DNA from: Saccopteryx bilineata
Taxonomy: Eukaryota; Chordata; Mammalia; Chiroptera; Emballonuridae
NCBI RefSeq assembly: GCF_036850765.1
Contig: NC_089493.1
Location: forward strand, 219,230,744 to 219,294,743
Length of the DNA stretch: 64,000 bases
Reading direction: 5' to 3'
Shown here: positions 1 through 11,400 of the stretch, piece by piece
Numbering within the stretch: position 1 is the first letter of the stretch
Layout of the letters: every line of letters begins with the position of its first letter
Program-made: the position numbers and the translations under genes
Notes under the pieces: generated by a model
Databases searched by the model: none
What the model was told of the DNA's origin: nothing
Seen by the model: the letters and a program-made list of their open reading frames with translations, nothing else

Positions 1-205
1 TGGCTTTACACAGGTGTGTAAAGTTTACCCAAACACAAATGTGGATTTATTTGATTGTGACTGGAGAAGATAAGGAGAAATTAGATGACCAGTCTAATTA
101 AATTCTTTTGGAGCTTTGATGGCAGCTTAAACCAGAACAGAAGTTCCAGGCACTGAGACAGAAGGCTCCAGCAGCTACTAATAAAACGTTTCGTGTGGAG
201 CAATT
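1..205 (+). other. Possible gag-side remnant of the ERV-L-like provirus
   Basis: This sequence lies directly upstream of the 5' end of L1-A. One frame reads as a polar, helix-like stretch near 111-205 with a single stop codon. If L1-A (206-7239) and the SINE (7288-8313) are removed, this stretch joins the bases at 7260-7287 and then the sequence upstream of the retroviral protease at 8422. It could therefore be the gag end of the same provirus. No gag motif is seen, so this rests on position only. Confidence 0.3.
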
Positions 206-1419
206 CCAAGATGGCAGTGAAGTAGGCAGATGCACAAATTGCCACCTCCTTATGATCAAACTGGATTACAAATTAAATTAAGAACAATCATTGTGAAAAA
301 CCAACTTTGGACTAAAAGAACAGGACTCGAAAACCAAGGAGCACAGAAGAATCTATACCAATTCTGGTAGGGAGTGCAGGGTATGATGGGTCTCTCCTGC
401 TCCCAAGAGTGAGGGGAGGCTGAGGCTGAGGGTCCAGAAGGGTTCTCATTGCAAGGAGAGAGACCCTGAGAAACTGGGATCTTCAGTCCTAGGACAGGAG
501 CCTCAGCCTAGAAACACAGGGACTGGAGAAGACAGCCTGACAGCCCTGAGTGGGGAGAAGAGTGAGAGTTCCGTCTGTGGAAAGCAGCTGGCTAAGGAAC
601 GTGCAGCCTTAAAGGGCCAGTGCAGAAAAGATCACTCACAGCCACTTGCCTGGGGTTCTGGGTGTGAGAAGGGCTGAGAGGATTGGTCGTGCATGAGGAT
701 AGTGGGGAGATCAAGACACAGAGATGCTCTGACCTCAGCTGAGCTGAGTCATTCTCCAGTGCCAAGGCAGCCATAGTTGGGGGAGGGGTTGCTCCCTCTG
801 CCCTGCACAAGTCTAGTGTAGAACCAGTTGACCCACCTTCAGAACGCTCTTCAGCTTCAATCAGTACAAAAGGTTGCTCAGAAAGGAGGAAGTAAAGGGT
901 AAGGGTAGTGACTCAGGTTTCTAGGGAGACCTGAGCTACACCTCCCCCTTTATACTGAGAATGTGCCTTGCTCCTGGAGTGGCACTGGGCAGACTACACC
1001 TTCAGAATCTCAGAGGTCACACCCAGCACATTCCTGGATAGAGTTTCAACTGGGACCAAAACAAAATAAAACAAAACAAAAAACAATATATATCCACTTG
1101 CCCCCTCCTAAACAGGGAAGCCCCCTGCTGGGATCAGCAAACATAGAAGTTCTTTGTTAGGATCAGCAAACATAGACGCTTTCTGCTGGACTCAGCAAAC
1201 AAACAACAGGGAAATTAAGACTTTTAAGCAGCTCTACTAGTTAAGAAGAATTAAAATCCAAGCAACCAGCAGAAGTTGAGGAATAAAGTCCTAGAGAAGA
1301 AGCCACATTCCATAAATCAATGTCAAACCTACAACTCTAGCAAGCTTGCAAACCACACACAGAAAGAATGAGGAGACAGAAGAACGTAAACCATATAAAT
1401 CAATAAGAAAAATCCTCAG
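206..1419 (+). promoter_or_regulatory. 5' UTR of L1-A
   Basis: This is the non-coding leader of L1-A. It is G/A-rich and moderately GC-rich between about 360 and 1200, with repeated short modules near 1117-1200 (variants of 'gctgggatcagcaaacatag', three times). It should once have held the internal RNA polymerase II promoter. It shows no clear homology to the 5' ends of the young L1, L1-C or L1-D. Confidence 0.6.
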
Positions 1420-2720
1420 AAAAAGAACTGAATGAGTTGAAAGTAATCAAATTACTGGATGCAGAGTTTAAAATAATGATTATTAGGATGTTTAAGGATC
1501 TCAAAGCTACAATTGATGCATTTAATGATTACCTAAAGAAATTGCAAGCATCTAAAAGGACACTGAAATAATAAAAAAGAATCAATCAGAAATGGCAATT
1601 ACAATTCAAAAATGAAGACTACACTAGAAGGAGTCAACAGCAAGCTGGATAAAGAAGAGGATCAAATCAGCGAATTAGAGGACAAAATAAAAACACAGAA
1701 GCAGATCAGAAAAAAAAAGAGAGAGAGGCTCAAAAAGTCTGAGGAAACTATAAGAGAACTCTGTGACAACATAAAGAGAAATAACATCCACATCATAGGG
1801 GTTCCTGAAGAAGAAAAAGTACAAGGGATAGAGAACCTGATTGAAGAAATCATAGCTGAAAACATTCCTAAATTGATGATGAAAATAGTAACAGAAGTTT
1901 GGCCCTGGCTGGTTGGCTCAGCGGTAGAGCGTCGGCCTAGCGTGCGGAGGACCTGGGTTCGATTCCCGGCCAGGGCACACAGGAGAAGCGCCCATTTGCT
2001 TCTCCACCCCTCCGCCGCGCTTTCCTCTCTGTCTCTCTCTTCCCCTCCCGCAGCCAAGGCTCCATTGGAGCAAAGATGGCCCGGGCGCTGGGGATGGCTC
2101 CTTGGCCTCTGCCCCAGGTGCTAGAGTGGCTCTGGTCGTGGCAGAGCGACCCCCCGGAGGGGCATAGCATCGCCCCCTGGTGGGCGTGCCGGGTGGATCC
2201 CGGTCGGGCGCATGCGGGAGTCTGTCTGACTGTCTCTCCCTGTTTCCAGCTTCAGAAAAATGCAAAAAAAAAAAAAATTAAAAAAAAGAAAATAGTAACA
2301 GAAGTTTAAGAAGTACAGTGAGTCTTGATAAAAAGAAACCCAATGAGGCTTACATTAAGACACATTATAATTAAAATACCAAAGTTAAGAGATAAAGAAA
2401 AAAATACTAAAAAGCAGCAAGAGAGAGGAAGTCAATTACTTATAGAGGAGCCCCCACAATGATGACATCTGACTTTTCAACACTAGAGGCCAGAAGGGAA
2501 TGGTAAGAAATATTCAAAGTAATACAAAGCAAGAGACTACAATGAAGACTTCTTTATCCAGCAAGATTAATTGGAGAAGAAATAAAAAACTTCCCAGACA
2601 AAAAAAAAAAAAAAAACTCAAAAAATTCACTACAACCAAACCAGTACTGCAGGAAATGTTAAAGGGCTTTCTGTAGAAAGAGCAAAGGAAAAAAAGAAAT
2701 TGAGAAAGAGAGGATAATAG
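1420..2720 (+). pseudogene. L1-A ORF1 remnant (RNA-binding protein)
   Basis: ORF1p is the trimeric RNA-binding chaperone of L1. The longest open piece starts at 1612 and encodes a lysine/glutamate-rich coiled-coil stretch followed by the RRM-type motif 'NNIHIIGVPEEE' near 1780-1817. A Rhin-1 SINE at 1901-2287 interrupts it just after 'EIIAENIPKL'. The C-terminal half (2308-2720) is frameshifted; the region near 2470-2660 corresponds to the usual C-terminal domain. It is not functional. Confidence 0.7.
1901..2287 (+). mobile_element. Rhin-1-type SINE in L1-A ORF1
   Basis: This tRNA-derived SINE has an A-box-like 'tggctcagcggtagagc' near 1914-1930 and a B-box 'ggttcgattcc' near 1956, so it carries an internal Pol III promoter. 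A pyrimidine-rich body and the 'ccagcttcagaaaaatgc' end precede the A-tail. Target duplications are exact and 20 bp long: 1881-1900 and 2288-2307 ('gaaaatagtaacagaagttt'). The perfect duplication shows it is much younger than its host L1. It holds a CTCF-like core on the minus strand near 2171-2184. Confidence 0.96.
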
Positions 2721-2734
2721 ATTTAAAGAATAAA

Positions 2735-5700
2735 ATGGCAATAAACAACTACATATTAATAATAAACTTAAATGTAAATGGATTAAATGCTCCAATTAAA
2801 AGACATAGGGTAGCTGCATGGATAAGAAAACAGGACTTGTACATATGTTGTCTACAAGAGACCCACCTCAGAATAAAAGATACACATAGACTGAGAGTCA
2901 AGGGATGAAAAAAAAATTTTCACACAAATGGAAAGGAAAAAAAAAGCTGGGGTAGCAATACTAATATGTGACAAAATAAACTTTAAAACAAAGGCTATAG
3001 TAAGAGATAAAGAAGGTCACTATGTAATGATAAAAGGAGTATTACAACAGAAAGATATAACTATATATACGTGCCTAATATGGGAGCACCTAAATATATA
3101 AAACAGCTTTTGATAGACAAAAAGGGTGAAATCAACAGCAATACTATAATAGTAGGAGATTTTAATAACCCACTAACATCAATGGGTAGAACCTCCAGAA
3201 GAAAATTGACAAAGAAACAGTGGCTTTAAATGACACACTAGATTAAGTGAATTTAATAGATATTTTTAGAACCTTTCACCCCAAAGCAGCAGAATGTACA
3301 TTCTTTTGAAGTGCTCATGGTACATTCTCTAGGATAGACCACATGTTAGGACAGAAAACAAGTCTTAATAAATTTAAGAAGACTGAAATAATATCAAACA
3401 TCTTCTCTGACCACAACAACATGAAACTAGAAATCAAGTACAATAAAAAAACTTGAAAAACATTCATACACTTGGAGACTAAATAGCATGCTATCAAATA
3501 ATGAATGGGTTAACAATGAGATCAAGGAAGAAATTTAAAAATTTCTTGAAACAAATAAAAATGAGCATAAAACAACTCAAAATTTATAGGACACAGCAAA
3601 AGCAGTCCTGAGAGGAAATTTCATAGCATTACAGGCATACCTTAAGAAGCAAGAAAAAGCTCAAATAAACAATTTAACCTTGCATCTAAAAGAACTGGAG
3701 AAAGAACAGCAAGTAAAGCCTAGAGGAAGCAGAAGAAAGGAAATAATAAAAATCAGAGAGAAAATAAATGACACAGAGGCAAAAAATAAAAAATAAAGAT
3801 CAATGAAACCAAGAGCTGGTTCTTTGGAAAGGTAAACAAAATTGATGAACCTTTAACTAGACTCACCAAAAAAAAGAGAGAGAGCTCAAATAAAAAAACT
3901 AAAAATGAGAGAGGAGAAGTAACAACTGACAGATCAGAAATTCAAAGGATTGTAAGAAAATACTATGAAGAACTGTATGCCATAAAATGGCACAACCTCA
4001 ATGAAATGAATAAAGTCCATGAAAAATATAATCATTCAAAAATTAATATGGAAGAATCAGAAAACCTAAATAGACTAATTACACCAAAGGAGATTGAAAC
4101 AGTTATCAAAAAACTCCCAACAAACTAAAGTCTTGGTCCTGATGGCTTCACAGTTGAATTTTACCAAATATTCAAAGAAGAACTAACACCTATCCTTCTT
4201 AAGCTATTTCAAAAAATTCAAGAGGAGGAATAATTTCCAAACTCCTTTTATGAGACGAACATAATTCTTACCAAAACCAGGTAAAGACACTATAAAGAAA
4301 ATAAACTATAGGCTTATATCCCTGATGAACTTGGATGGTAAAATTCTCAAAAAAATATTTACAAATTGGGTCCAACAATACCTGAAAAAAATCATATATC
4401 ATGATCATGTGGAATTTATTCTAGGGAGGCAAGGCTGGTACAATATCCATAAATCAGTCAATGTGGTTCATTACATAAACAAAAGAAAGGAGAAAAACCG
4501 CATGATAATATTAATAGATGCAGAAAAAGCATTTGATAAAATCCAGCACCCTTTTATGATCAAAATTCTCAGCAAAGTGGGAATACAGGGAACATACCTC
4601 AACATGATAAAGGCCATCTATGACAAACCCACAGTCAACATCATACTCAATGGACAAAAAGTTAATGCAATCCCTTTAAGATCAGGTACAAGATAGGGGT
4701 GCCCCTTTCACTACTCTTATTCAACACAGTTCTGGAAGTCTTAGTTAGAGCAATCAGAGAAGAAGAAGAAATAAAAGGCATCCAAATTAGAAAAGAAGTG
4801 AAACTACCATTATTTGCTGATGACCTGATACTGTACATAAAATCCCTAAAGTCTCAGTCAAAAAATTACTGAAACTGATAAAGAAATTTAGCAGGGTGGC
4901 AGGTTATAAAATAAAAATTCAGAAATCAGTTGCATTTATATACACCAACAATGAAATCTTAGAAAGAGAAATTAAGGAAACAATCTGCTTCACTATTGCA
5001 ACCAAAAAAATAAAGTACGTAAGAGTAAATTTAACCAAGGAGTTTAAAGACCTGTTTTATGAAAACTATAAAACATTGATAAAAGAAATCAATGAAGATA
5101 CAAATAAGTGGAAGCACATACTGTGTTCATGGATAGGAAGAATAAATATCATTAAATTGTCTATACTACCCAAAGCAATATATAAATTCAATGCAATTCT
5201 TATTAAATTACCATGTCATACTTCAAAGATACAGAACAAATATTTCAAAAATTTATATGGAACCAAAAAAGAACATGAATAGCCTTCGCAATCTTGAAAA
5301 AGAAAAATAAAGCAGGGGGTATAACGCTTCCTGATATTAAGTTCTACTACAAGGCCATTGTTCTCAAACAGCTTGGTACTGGCATAAGAACAAGCAAACA
5401 GATCAATGAAATAGAACGGAGAACCCAGAATGTAACTCACACCTTTATGGTCAAATGACATTTGACAAAGGAGGTAAGAGCATATAATTGAGTAAAGATA
5501 GTCTCTTTAACAAATGGTGCTGGAAAATTGGGCAAATACATGCAAAAAAATAAAACTAGACCACCAACTTACACCATTCACAAAAATAAGCTCAAAATGG
5601 ATAAAAGTCTTGAATGTAAGTTATAAAACCAAAATCATCTTGGAAAAAAACATAGGCAGTAAGCTTTCCAACATCTCTTGCAGTAATATATTTGCTGATT

Positions 5701-6941
5701 TAACTCCATGGGCAAGTGAAATAAAGGACAGGATGAACAAATGGGACTATATCAAATTAAAAAGTTTTTGCACAACATAAGACAACATGAACAAAATAAA
5801 AAGACAACCCACACAATGAGAGAATATATTTATTAGCATGTCCAATAAGGGGTTAATAACCAAAATTTATAAAGAACTTGTAAAACTCAACACCAGGAAA
5901 GTAAACAATCCAATCAAAACTTGAGCCAAAGAACTGAATAGACACTTCTCCAAAGAGGACATACAGATTTACAATGGGCATATAAAAAAATGTACAACAC
6001 CACTAATCATTAGAGAAATGAAAATTAAAATCACAGTGAGAGGCCCTGGCCAGTTGGATCAGCGGTAGAGTGTCGGCCTGGCGTGCAGAAGTCCCGGGTT
6101 CGATTCCCACCCAGGGCACATAGGAGAAGCGCCCATTTGCTTCTCCACCCCCCCCTCCTCCTTCCTCTCTCTTTCTTCCCCTCCTGCAGCCAAGGCTCCA
6201 TTGGAGCAGGGATGGCCCGGGCGCTGGGGATGGCTCCTTGGCCTCTGCCCCAGGCACTAGAGTGGCTCTGGTCACGGCAGAGTGACGCCCCAGAGGGGCA
6301 GAGCATTGTCCCCTGGTGGGCAGAGTGTCGCCCCTGGTGGGCGTGCCGGGTGGATCCCGGTCGGGCACATGCGGGAGTCTGTCTGACTGTCTCTCCCCGT
6401 TTCCAGCTTCAGAAGAATACAAAAAAAAAAAAAAAAATCACAGTGAGATACCACCTCCCACCTGTCAGAAGGTCATTCATTAACAAAACAACACATAACA
6501 AGTGCCAGTGAGGGTGCCAAGAAAAGGGAACCCTCCTACACTGCTGGTGGGAACGCAAACTGATGCAGCCACTGTGGAAAACAATATAGAGATGCCTCAA
6601 AAAATTAAAAATATAACTATCTTTTGACCTAGCTTTCCCACTTCTAGGAATACTTGTATATCCTAAGAATTAACAAACCACTGATTCAAAAGAATAAATG
6701 CACCCCCATGTTTATTACAGCATTGTTTACAATAGCCAAGATCTGGAAATAGCCTAAGTCTCCATCACCAGATGAGTAAATCAAAAAGCAGTGGTACATA
6801 TACACAATGGAATACCACATGGCTGTGAAAAAGAAGGAAATCTTATCTTTTAAGGCAACATGGATGGACCTGGAGTCTATTATGCCAAGCAAAATAAGCC
6901 AGGCAGAGAAAGAAAAATATCATATGATTTCACTCATATGA
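2735..6941 (+). pseudogene. L1-A ORF2 remnant (endonuclease/reverse transcriptase)
   Basis: ORF2p supplies endonuclease, reverse transcriptase and a C-terminal cysteine region for target-primed reverse transcription. The start at 2735 opens with 'MAINNY' and 'LNVNGLNAPIKRHR'; 'CCLQETHL' near 2845-2870 is the endonuclease metal-binding region. The RT region lies at about 4090-5280, with '[14 protein letters not shown]' near 4510-4555 and a FADD-type 'FADDL' near 4813. The C-terminal part (5514-6941) is split by a Rhin-1 SINE at 6042-6433, and the frame ends at a tga at 6939-6941. Numerous stops and frameshifts make it dead. The internal priming and RT order is as usual for L1. Confidence 0.88.
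6042..6433 (+). mobile_element. Rhin-1-type SINE in L1-A ORF2, double-core form
   Basis: This is a second tRNA-derived SINE of the same family, with a B-box 'ggttcgattcc' near 6098. The 15-bp target duplication 'aaaatcacagtgaga' is exact at 6027-6041 and 6434-6448. The body carries a tandem duplication of about 21 bp near 6303-6345, so the CTCF-like core ('cccctggtggg') occurs twice, at about 6310-6320 and 6331-6341. Confidence 0.95.
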
Positions 6942-7239
6942 GGAATCCAATGAACAGTGAGAACTAAGGATTGAAAGAGAGGCAGAGAAGGGATCAAAGA
7001 GTTCAGAGGGAAAAAGGAAGAGAGGAGGGGATCAAAGAAAGGAAAGACATTAGTGACAGTATATAAATATAACACAGGGACATAGAGGGCAGTATAGTAA
7101 ATTATGGAGGAAAGGGAGAAATGTGATGGGGGAGGGGACAAGAGGACTATCAAGGAGAACAAGGGGGAAAGGAGATATATTTGGGGGTACACATTTAACT
7201 ATGTAAACAAAGCAAATTAAAACCAATTAAAAAACCCCC
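6942..7239 (+). other. 3' UTR and tail of L1-A
   Basis: This purine-rich 3' UTR ('gagaggcagagaaggg', 'gatgggggaggggac') precedes an A-rich tail. G/A-rich 3' UTRs are typical of L1. No intact polyadenylation hexamer is evident close to the tail. Confidence 0.65.
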
Positions 7240-7287
7240 AAAATGTTTGCTGTGCAATTAGTTCAGCTACAAGATTATAAAATGGAG

Positions 7288-8313
7288 CCTGACCAGGCAG
7301 TGGTGCAGTGAATAGAACATCGGACTGAAGGCAGAGGACACAGGTTTGAGATCCCGAGGTTGCCAAATTGAGCACGGGCTCATCTGGTTTGAGCAAAGCC
7401 CACCCGCTTGGACCCAAGGTCCCTGGCTTGAGCAAGGGGTTACTCTGTCTGCTGTAGCCCCATGGTAAAGGCACATATGAGAAAGCAATCAATGAACAAC
7501 TAATGTGTCACAACAAAAAACTAATGATTGATGCTTCTCATCTCTCTCCATTCCTGTCTGTAAGGCCAGTGGCCACGGCCACCATCAGAGCAGCCCGGCC
7601 AATGCAGGTTTTGCATTGGATTCGGACAGTCGGTAAAGAAACAATGGAGTCAAAAACTGGTGGGCCATCATCTTTAATCCTAGCTTGCACAAGGCGGGCA
7701 AGTAAAAACACACACTGGGCTCCAAAACCCACTCACATTTAGTGCTCACAAAGCTACTGACTTATCCAAGTTTCCTAGAGTCAAAGGTTTCCACCTCACC
7801 AGCCTTATTCACCTCTGTTTTCCATCTCCTACTCTCTGCACAAACTGGCTTCTTCTTCAACACTCCGCCATCTTGGCTGCTTCTCCTGGCCTCCTCCATG
7901 TGGCCTCTCTCTGCTCTCCTCTGTACTCTCTCCTGTAATGCTAATCTCAGGAACTGAGAGAGCAAGCTCCCGGTCTGCCCTACTTTATAGTGCAAAAATC
8001 AAAACCTTTAATCCAATATACAAATAAGGAAGTCTCTAATACAAAGTCACTTATCTGGGGCATGATGGGATTGCACCACCCCACATCAAAAAGAGTGGAA
8101 AAGGCTTAGCCCTAAAACCAAGCCTCAGGCTACAAGCATCTTGCCTGCCCACAGCCCACCCCAAAACACATTAATATCACCTGGGCGACGGGCTTCCATG
8201 TGGGCAGTACCATCTTTAACAAAGTGAGCATAATATATTTTATCTGCCCAACACTGTCTGGCTGTCCTATCTATCCCTCTCTCTGACTCTTCGTCACTGA
8301 AAAAAAAAAAAAA
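7288..8313 (+). mobile_element. SINE type B, split by a solo LTR
   Basis: This is a tRNA-derived SINE of a second type: head 'cctgaccaggcagtggtgca', body with repeated 'ggtcgctggcttgag'-like units, then 'ggcacatatgagaaagcaat' and a pyrimidine tail ending in poly(A). It occupies 7288-7558 and 8259-8313, and the 695-bp LTR between them is a later insertion. The target duplication is 17 bp with one mismatch: 7271-7287 and 8314-8330. The insertion site seems to lie in the ERV-L-like provirus. Confidence 0.9.
7559..8253 (-). mobile_element. Solo LTR (ERV-L-like family) in SINE type B
   Basis: This long terminal repeat of 695 bp reads TGTTGG...TTACA on the minus strand. The plus strand begins 'tgtaaggccag' and ends 'tttatctgcccaaca'. 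An exact 5-bp target duplication 'ctgtc' is seen at 7554-7558 and 8254-8258. On the minus strand there is a TATA-like 'cactataaag' (plus-strand position near 7980). It is the same family as the LTRs at 9074, 12705, 14249 and 15659. No internal viral sequence accompanies it, so it is a solo LTR left by LTR-LTR recombination. Confidence 0.92.
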
Positions 8314-8421
8314 AAGATTATATAATGGAGAAAGTCAAAGGAAAGGAGAACTCTTAAGACCTTCCAAGACACAGTATACCAGTTTGAATAAGAAAAGGGC
8401 CAAGGGACCTGTCTAACAGGG

Positions 8422-8610
8422 ATGGGTGGGGACTGGGGGCCACACATGGAACTGGCTATCTACTGGTCCTCTTCGAATGTACAACTGGTATTGGCCTTGG
8501 TGGATACAGGTGCAGAATGTTCCCTCCTCTACGGGAACCCAGAGCGGTTTGCTGGGACCCCAGTGGCCATTGACAGTTATGGGGCCAAACTGTTTGAGTG
8601 GAGCCAATAA
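8422..8610 (+). pseudogene. ERV-L-like retroviral protease remnant
   Basis: This is an aspartic protease fragment of a retroviral pol. The catalytic loop reads 'LVDTGAECSLL' near 8496-8528, a good D-T-G-A motif, preceded by a hydrophobic strand. The reading frame ends at 8610 and the following part is in another frame (from about 8598), so at least one indel separates protease from reverse transcriptase. In an intact virus it would cleave the polyprotein. Confidence 0.75.
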
Positions 8611-9073
8611 CTATTCTATTGGGGATAGGAAGACTGCCTTCGAAGCCATATAAGGTATATGTATCTCCTATTCCTGAATATATTTTGGGAGTAGATGTCT
8701 TGCAAGGACTGTGGTTGGAAACTACAGCTGGGGAGTTCCGGCTACAGATCAGGGTTATGAAGGCAGTGTTGCGGGGGCACGCATCACATTCCCCTTTGCA
8801 ATTAACCATCCCTCGGCATGTGACTAACACAAAGCAGTACCACCTGCCAGATGGTTATGAAGAAATCACAGGGACAATCCTCGAACTAGGAAAGGTGGGG
8901 ATCATCCAGCCAGCACACAGCCCTTACAACTACCCAGTATGGCCTGTGTGCAAACCAGACGGAACCTGGAGGACAGTAGATTACAGAGAATTTAATAAAG
9001 TTGTTCCTCATTTGCATGCTGCTGTTCCCTCAATAGCTAACATGATGGATAGGCTAAACCATGAGTTGGGGAC

Positions 9074-9750
9074 TGTAAAGCCAGGAGCCGCCATCAGGGC
9101 CATTCACATGCAGGTTCGCATTGGATTCGGACAGTCGGTAAAGAAACAACGGAGCCAAAAACTGATGGGCCATAGTCTTTAATTCTAGCTTGCACCCGGC
9201 GGGCAAGTAAAAATACACACTGGGCACCAAAACCCAATCACATTCAGTGCTCACAAAGCCACTGACTTATCCGAGTTTCCTAGAATCAAAGGTTTCTATC
9301 TCACCAGCCTTATTCTCCTCAGTTCCCCATCTCCTTCCTTATCCCAGATACAAACTCTACACAAACTGGGGTCTCACTCAGCACTCCGCCATCTTGGCTG
9401 CTTTTCCTGGCCTCCTCCATGTGGCCTCCTTCCGCTGCTGGCTCTACCTTCTCTGCTCTCTCATGCTAACCTCAGGAACTAAGAGTCCAAGCTCTCACTC
9501 CATCCCCATTTTATAGTGTAGAAATCCAAACCCTTAATCCAATATACAAAATAGGGAAGTCTCTAATACAAAGTCACTTTCTGAAGCATGACTGGATTGT
9601 ACCACCCCACAGCAAAAAGGGTGGGAAAGGCTTAATCCCAAAACCAAGCCCCAGGCTACAATGATCCTGCCTGCCCCCAACACACATTAATATCACCTGG
9701 GTGACGGCATCTTTAACAAAGTGAGCATAATACATTTTATCCACCCAACA
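9074..9750 (-). mobile_element. Solo LTR inside the pol of its own relative
   Basis: This 677-bp LTR is on the minus strand, beginning 'tgtaaagccag' and ending 'cacccaaca' on the plus strand. The exact 5-bp target duplication 'gggac' is at 9069-9073 and 9751-9755. It interrupts reverse transcriptase. Its first 270 bases or so are nearly identical to those of the LTR at 15659-16352, which indicates recent activity of that subfamily. Confidence 0.92.
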
Positions 9751-9940
9751 GGGACATACCACTTTGTGGCAGACTTGGCCAATGACTTTTTCTCTATTGA
9801 TATAGCCGCAGAGTCAAGACCAATTTGCCTTCAATTGGGAAGGGAGACCATGGACCTTTACAGTGTTACCCCAGGGCTATTTGCATAGCCCCACCTTGTG
9901 CCATGGGCTGGTGGTTGCTGACCTGGCTAAATGGAAACAG

Positions 9941-10153
9941 CCAGAGGCAGTTCGTATGTACCATTATATTGAAGATATTATGCTAACTAGTGATTCTCTT
10001 CCAGAATTGGAGCAAGCAGTCCCTACCTTGCTATCCCATTTGAAAGCCAGAGGCAGTTCGTATGTACCATTATATTGAAGATATTATGCTAACTAGTGAT
10101 TCTCTTCCAGAATTGGAGCAAGCAGTCCCTACCTTGCTATCCCATTTGAAAGC
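9941..10153 (+). repeat. 106-bp tandem duplication in ERV reverse transcriptase
   Basis: The segment starting 'ccagaggcagttcgtatg' at 9941 is repeated immediately from 10047, with a period of 106 bp and no difference that I can see by eye over the second copy. Because 106 is not a multiple of three, it shifts the reading frame. Confidence 0.95.
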
Positions 10154-10841
10154 ATGTGGCTGGGCAGTCAAGTAGAACAAATTACAAGGACCTGCATTAT
10201 CTGTTAAATTCCTGGGAGTTGTCTGGTCAGGTAAAACAAAAGTTAATCCCTGATACAGTTATAGATAAGATCCAAGCATACCCTGTGCCCTCTACGGTAA
10301 AACAGTTATAGGAATTCTTAGGTTTGTTGGGGTATTGGTGAGCATTTATACCCCATTTGGCTCAGTTACTACACCCCTTGTACAACCTTATTTGAAAAAG
10401 GGTTCGTTGGGATTGGACTGAGCAGGCGCAAGGTTCATTTGCAGCTGCTAAGAGAGCTGTCAAGGTGGCACAGGCCTTGAATGTGTTAGATCCTGCCAGG
10501 CCCTGTAAGCTGGATGTTCATGTAACCTCGGAGGGGTTTGGATGGGGCTTGTGGCAATGACAGAGCACTTATGCTAACCTCTTGGGTTTTGGTCCCAATT
10601 GTGGAAAGGCGCTGAAGTTTGTTACTTATTAGTGGGGAAGCATCTGGCAGCTGTGTATGTTGCCCTCCTTGGCCACTGAGAGTATTATGACCACAACACC
10701 AGTTACAGTCAAGACAACCTACCCTATTGCAGGATGGGTGAGAGATTAGGCGACCAAACGATGTAGTGGTATTGCCCAAACCTCCACCCTGGCAAGTGGG
10801 GTGCCTACCTGCAACAGTGCTGTGCTCTTAGCACCAGTCCA

Positions 10842-11400
10842 TTGAGGGCAGAACTACAGGAAGTCTTGGGTCCAGTCACCTATGCGACCTTAGAGTCAGG
10901 TGCAACTGGGGCTCAGGAGGCAGAACCTGAAGTCAGTCCCTTCCAGGAGGGGTGGATGCCCATCCCTGAGGATGCCTTATATACTGATGGTTCCAGCAGA
11001 GGCCAACCTACCAAGTGGATGGCTATAGCCTTCCATCCGGCCACTGAGACTATTTGGATGGACACGAATGGGTACAGGCCAGAGCAGCCAATGGGCAGAA
11101 TTAGGAGCTATTTGGCTAGTTGCTCATAATGAACCTTCATCTCTGGTGATCTGCACTGACAACTGGGCTGTCTATCATGGACTGACCCTTTGGATTGCGA
11201 CGTGGCACACTAACCAGTGGATGGTAATGCACCATCCACTATGGGGTCAGGCCATGTGGCAGGACTTATGAAAAATAGGACAGCAGAAGCAGGTGACAGT
11301 ATATCATGTCACGGGGCATGCCCCTCTAGCCCATCCTGGGAATGATGAGGCAGACACCTTGGCAAGAGTACAATGGTTGGAGACTGTGCCTGCAGGTGAT
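10842..11400 (+). pseudogene. ERV-L-like RNase H remnant
   Basis: RNase H removes the RNA strand after reverse transcription. 'YTDGSSRG' near 10980-11003 holds the first catalytic aspartate, and 'VICTDNWAVYHGL' near 11143-11180 the aspartate of the third strand. 'GNDEADTLAR' near 11340-11370 is the C-terminal acidic motif. The frame changes between these blocks (an indel near 11070-11130, a tga near 11269-11271), so it is a pseudogene. Confidence 0.8.

Larger units (their letters stand above)
206..7239 (+). mobile_element. L1-A: old full-length LINE-1
   Basis: This is a LINE-1 retrotransposon, about 6.2 kb once its two SINE insertions are removed. It opens with 'ccaagatggcagtgaag', a typical mammalian L1 5' end with a YY1-like core. 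It continues through a 5' UTR, a decayed ORF1, a decayed ORF2 and a short 3' UTR ending in an A-rich tail near 7225-7241. An imperfect target duplication is visible: 'cgtgtggagcaatt' before the element resembles 'gctgtgcaatt' at 7249-7259. Many stops and indels show that it is old. Its ORF2 start resembles that of L1-M more than those of the younger L1s in the window. Confidence 0.9.
8598..10480 (+). pseudogene. ERV-L-like reverse transcriptase remnant
   Basis: Reverse transcriptase copies viral RNA into DNA. The 5' half runs from about 8850 to 9073 ('KVGIIQPAHSPYNYPVWPV' and 'WRTVDYREFNKVVP' are visible). A solo LTR with 5-bp duplications interrupts it, and it resumes at 9751. The active-site tetrad reads YIED instead of the usual YxDD (9965-9976), so a catalytic aspartate is lost. 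This segment lies in a 106-bp tandem duplication (9941-10153) that repeats the tetrad at 10071-10082 and shifts the frame. Further stops follow. Confidence 0.82.

Noticed and set aside
1901..1985. tRNA-like sequence with A and B boxes (also at the other five Rhin-1 heads)
   Set aside because: It is the head of a SINE with body, tail and target duplications, not a free tRNA gene.
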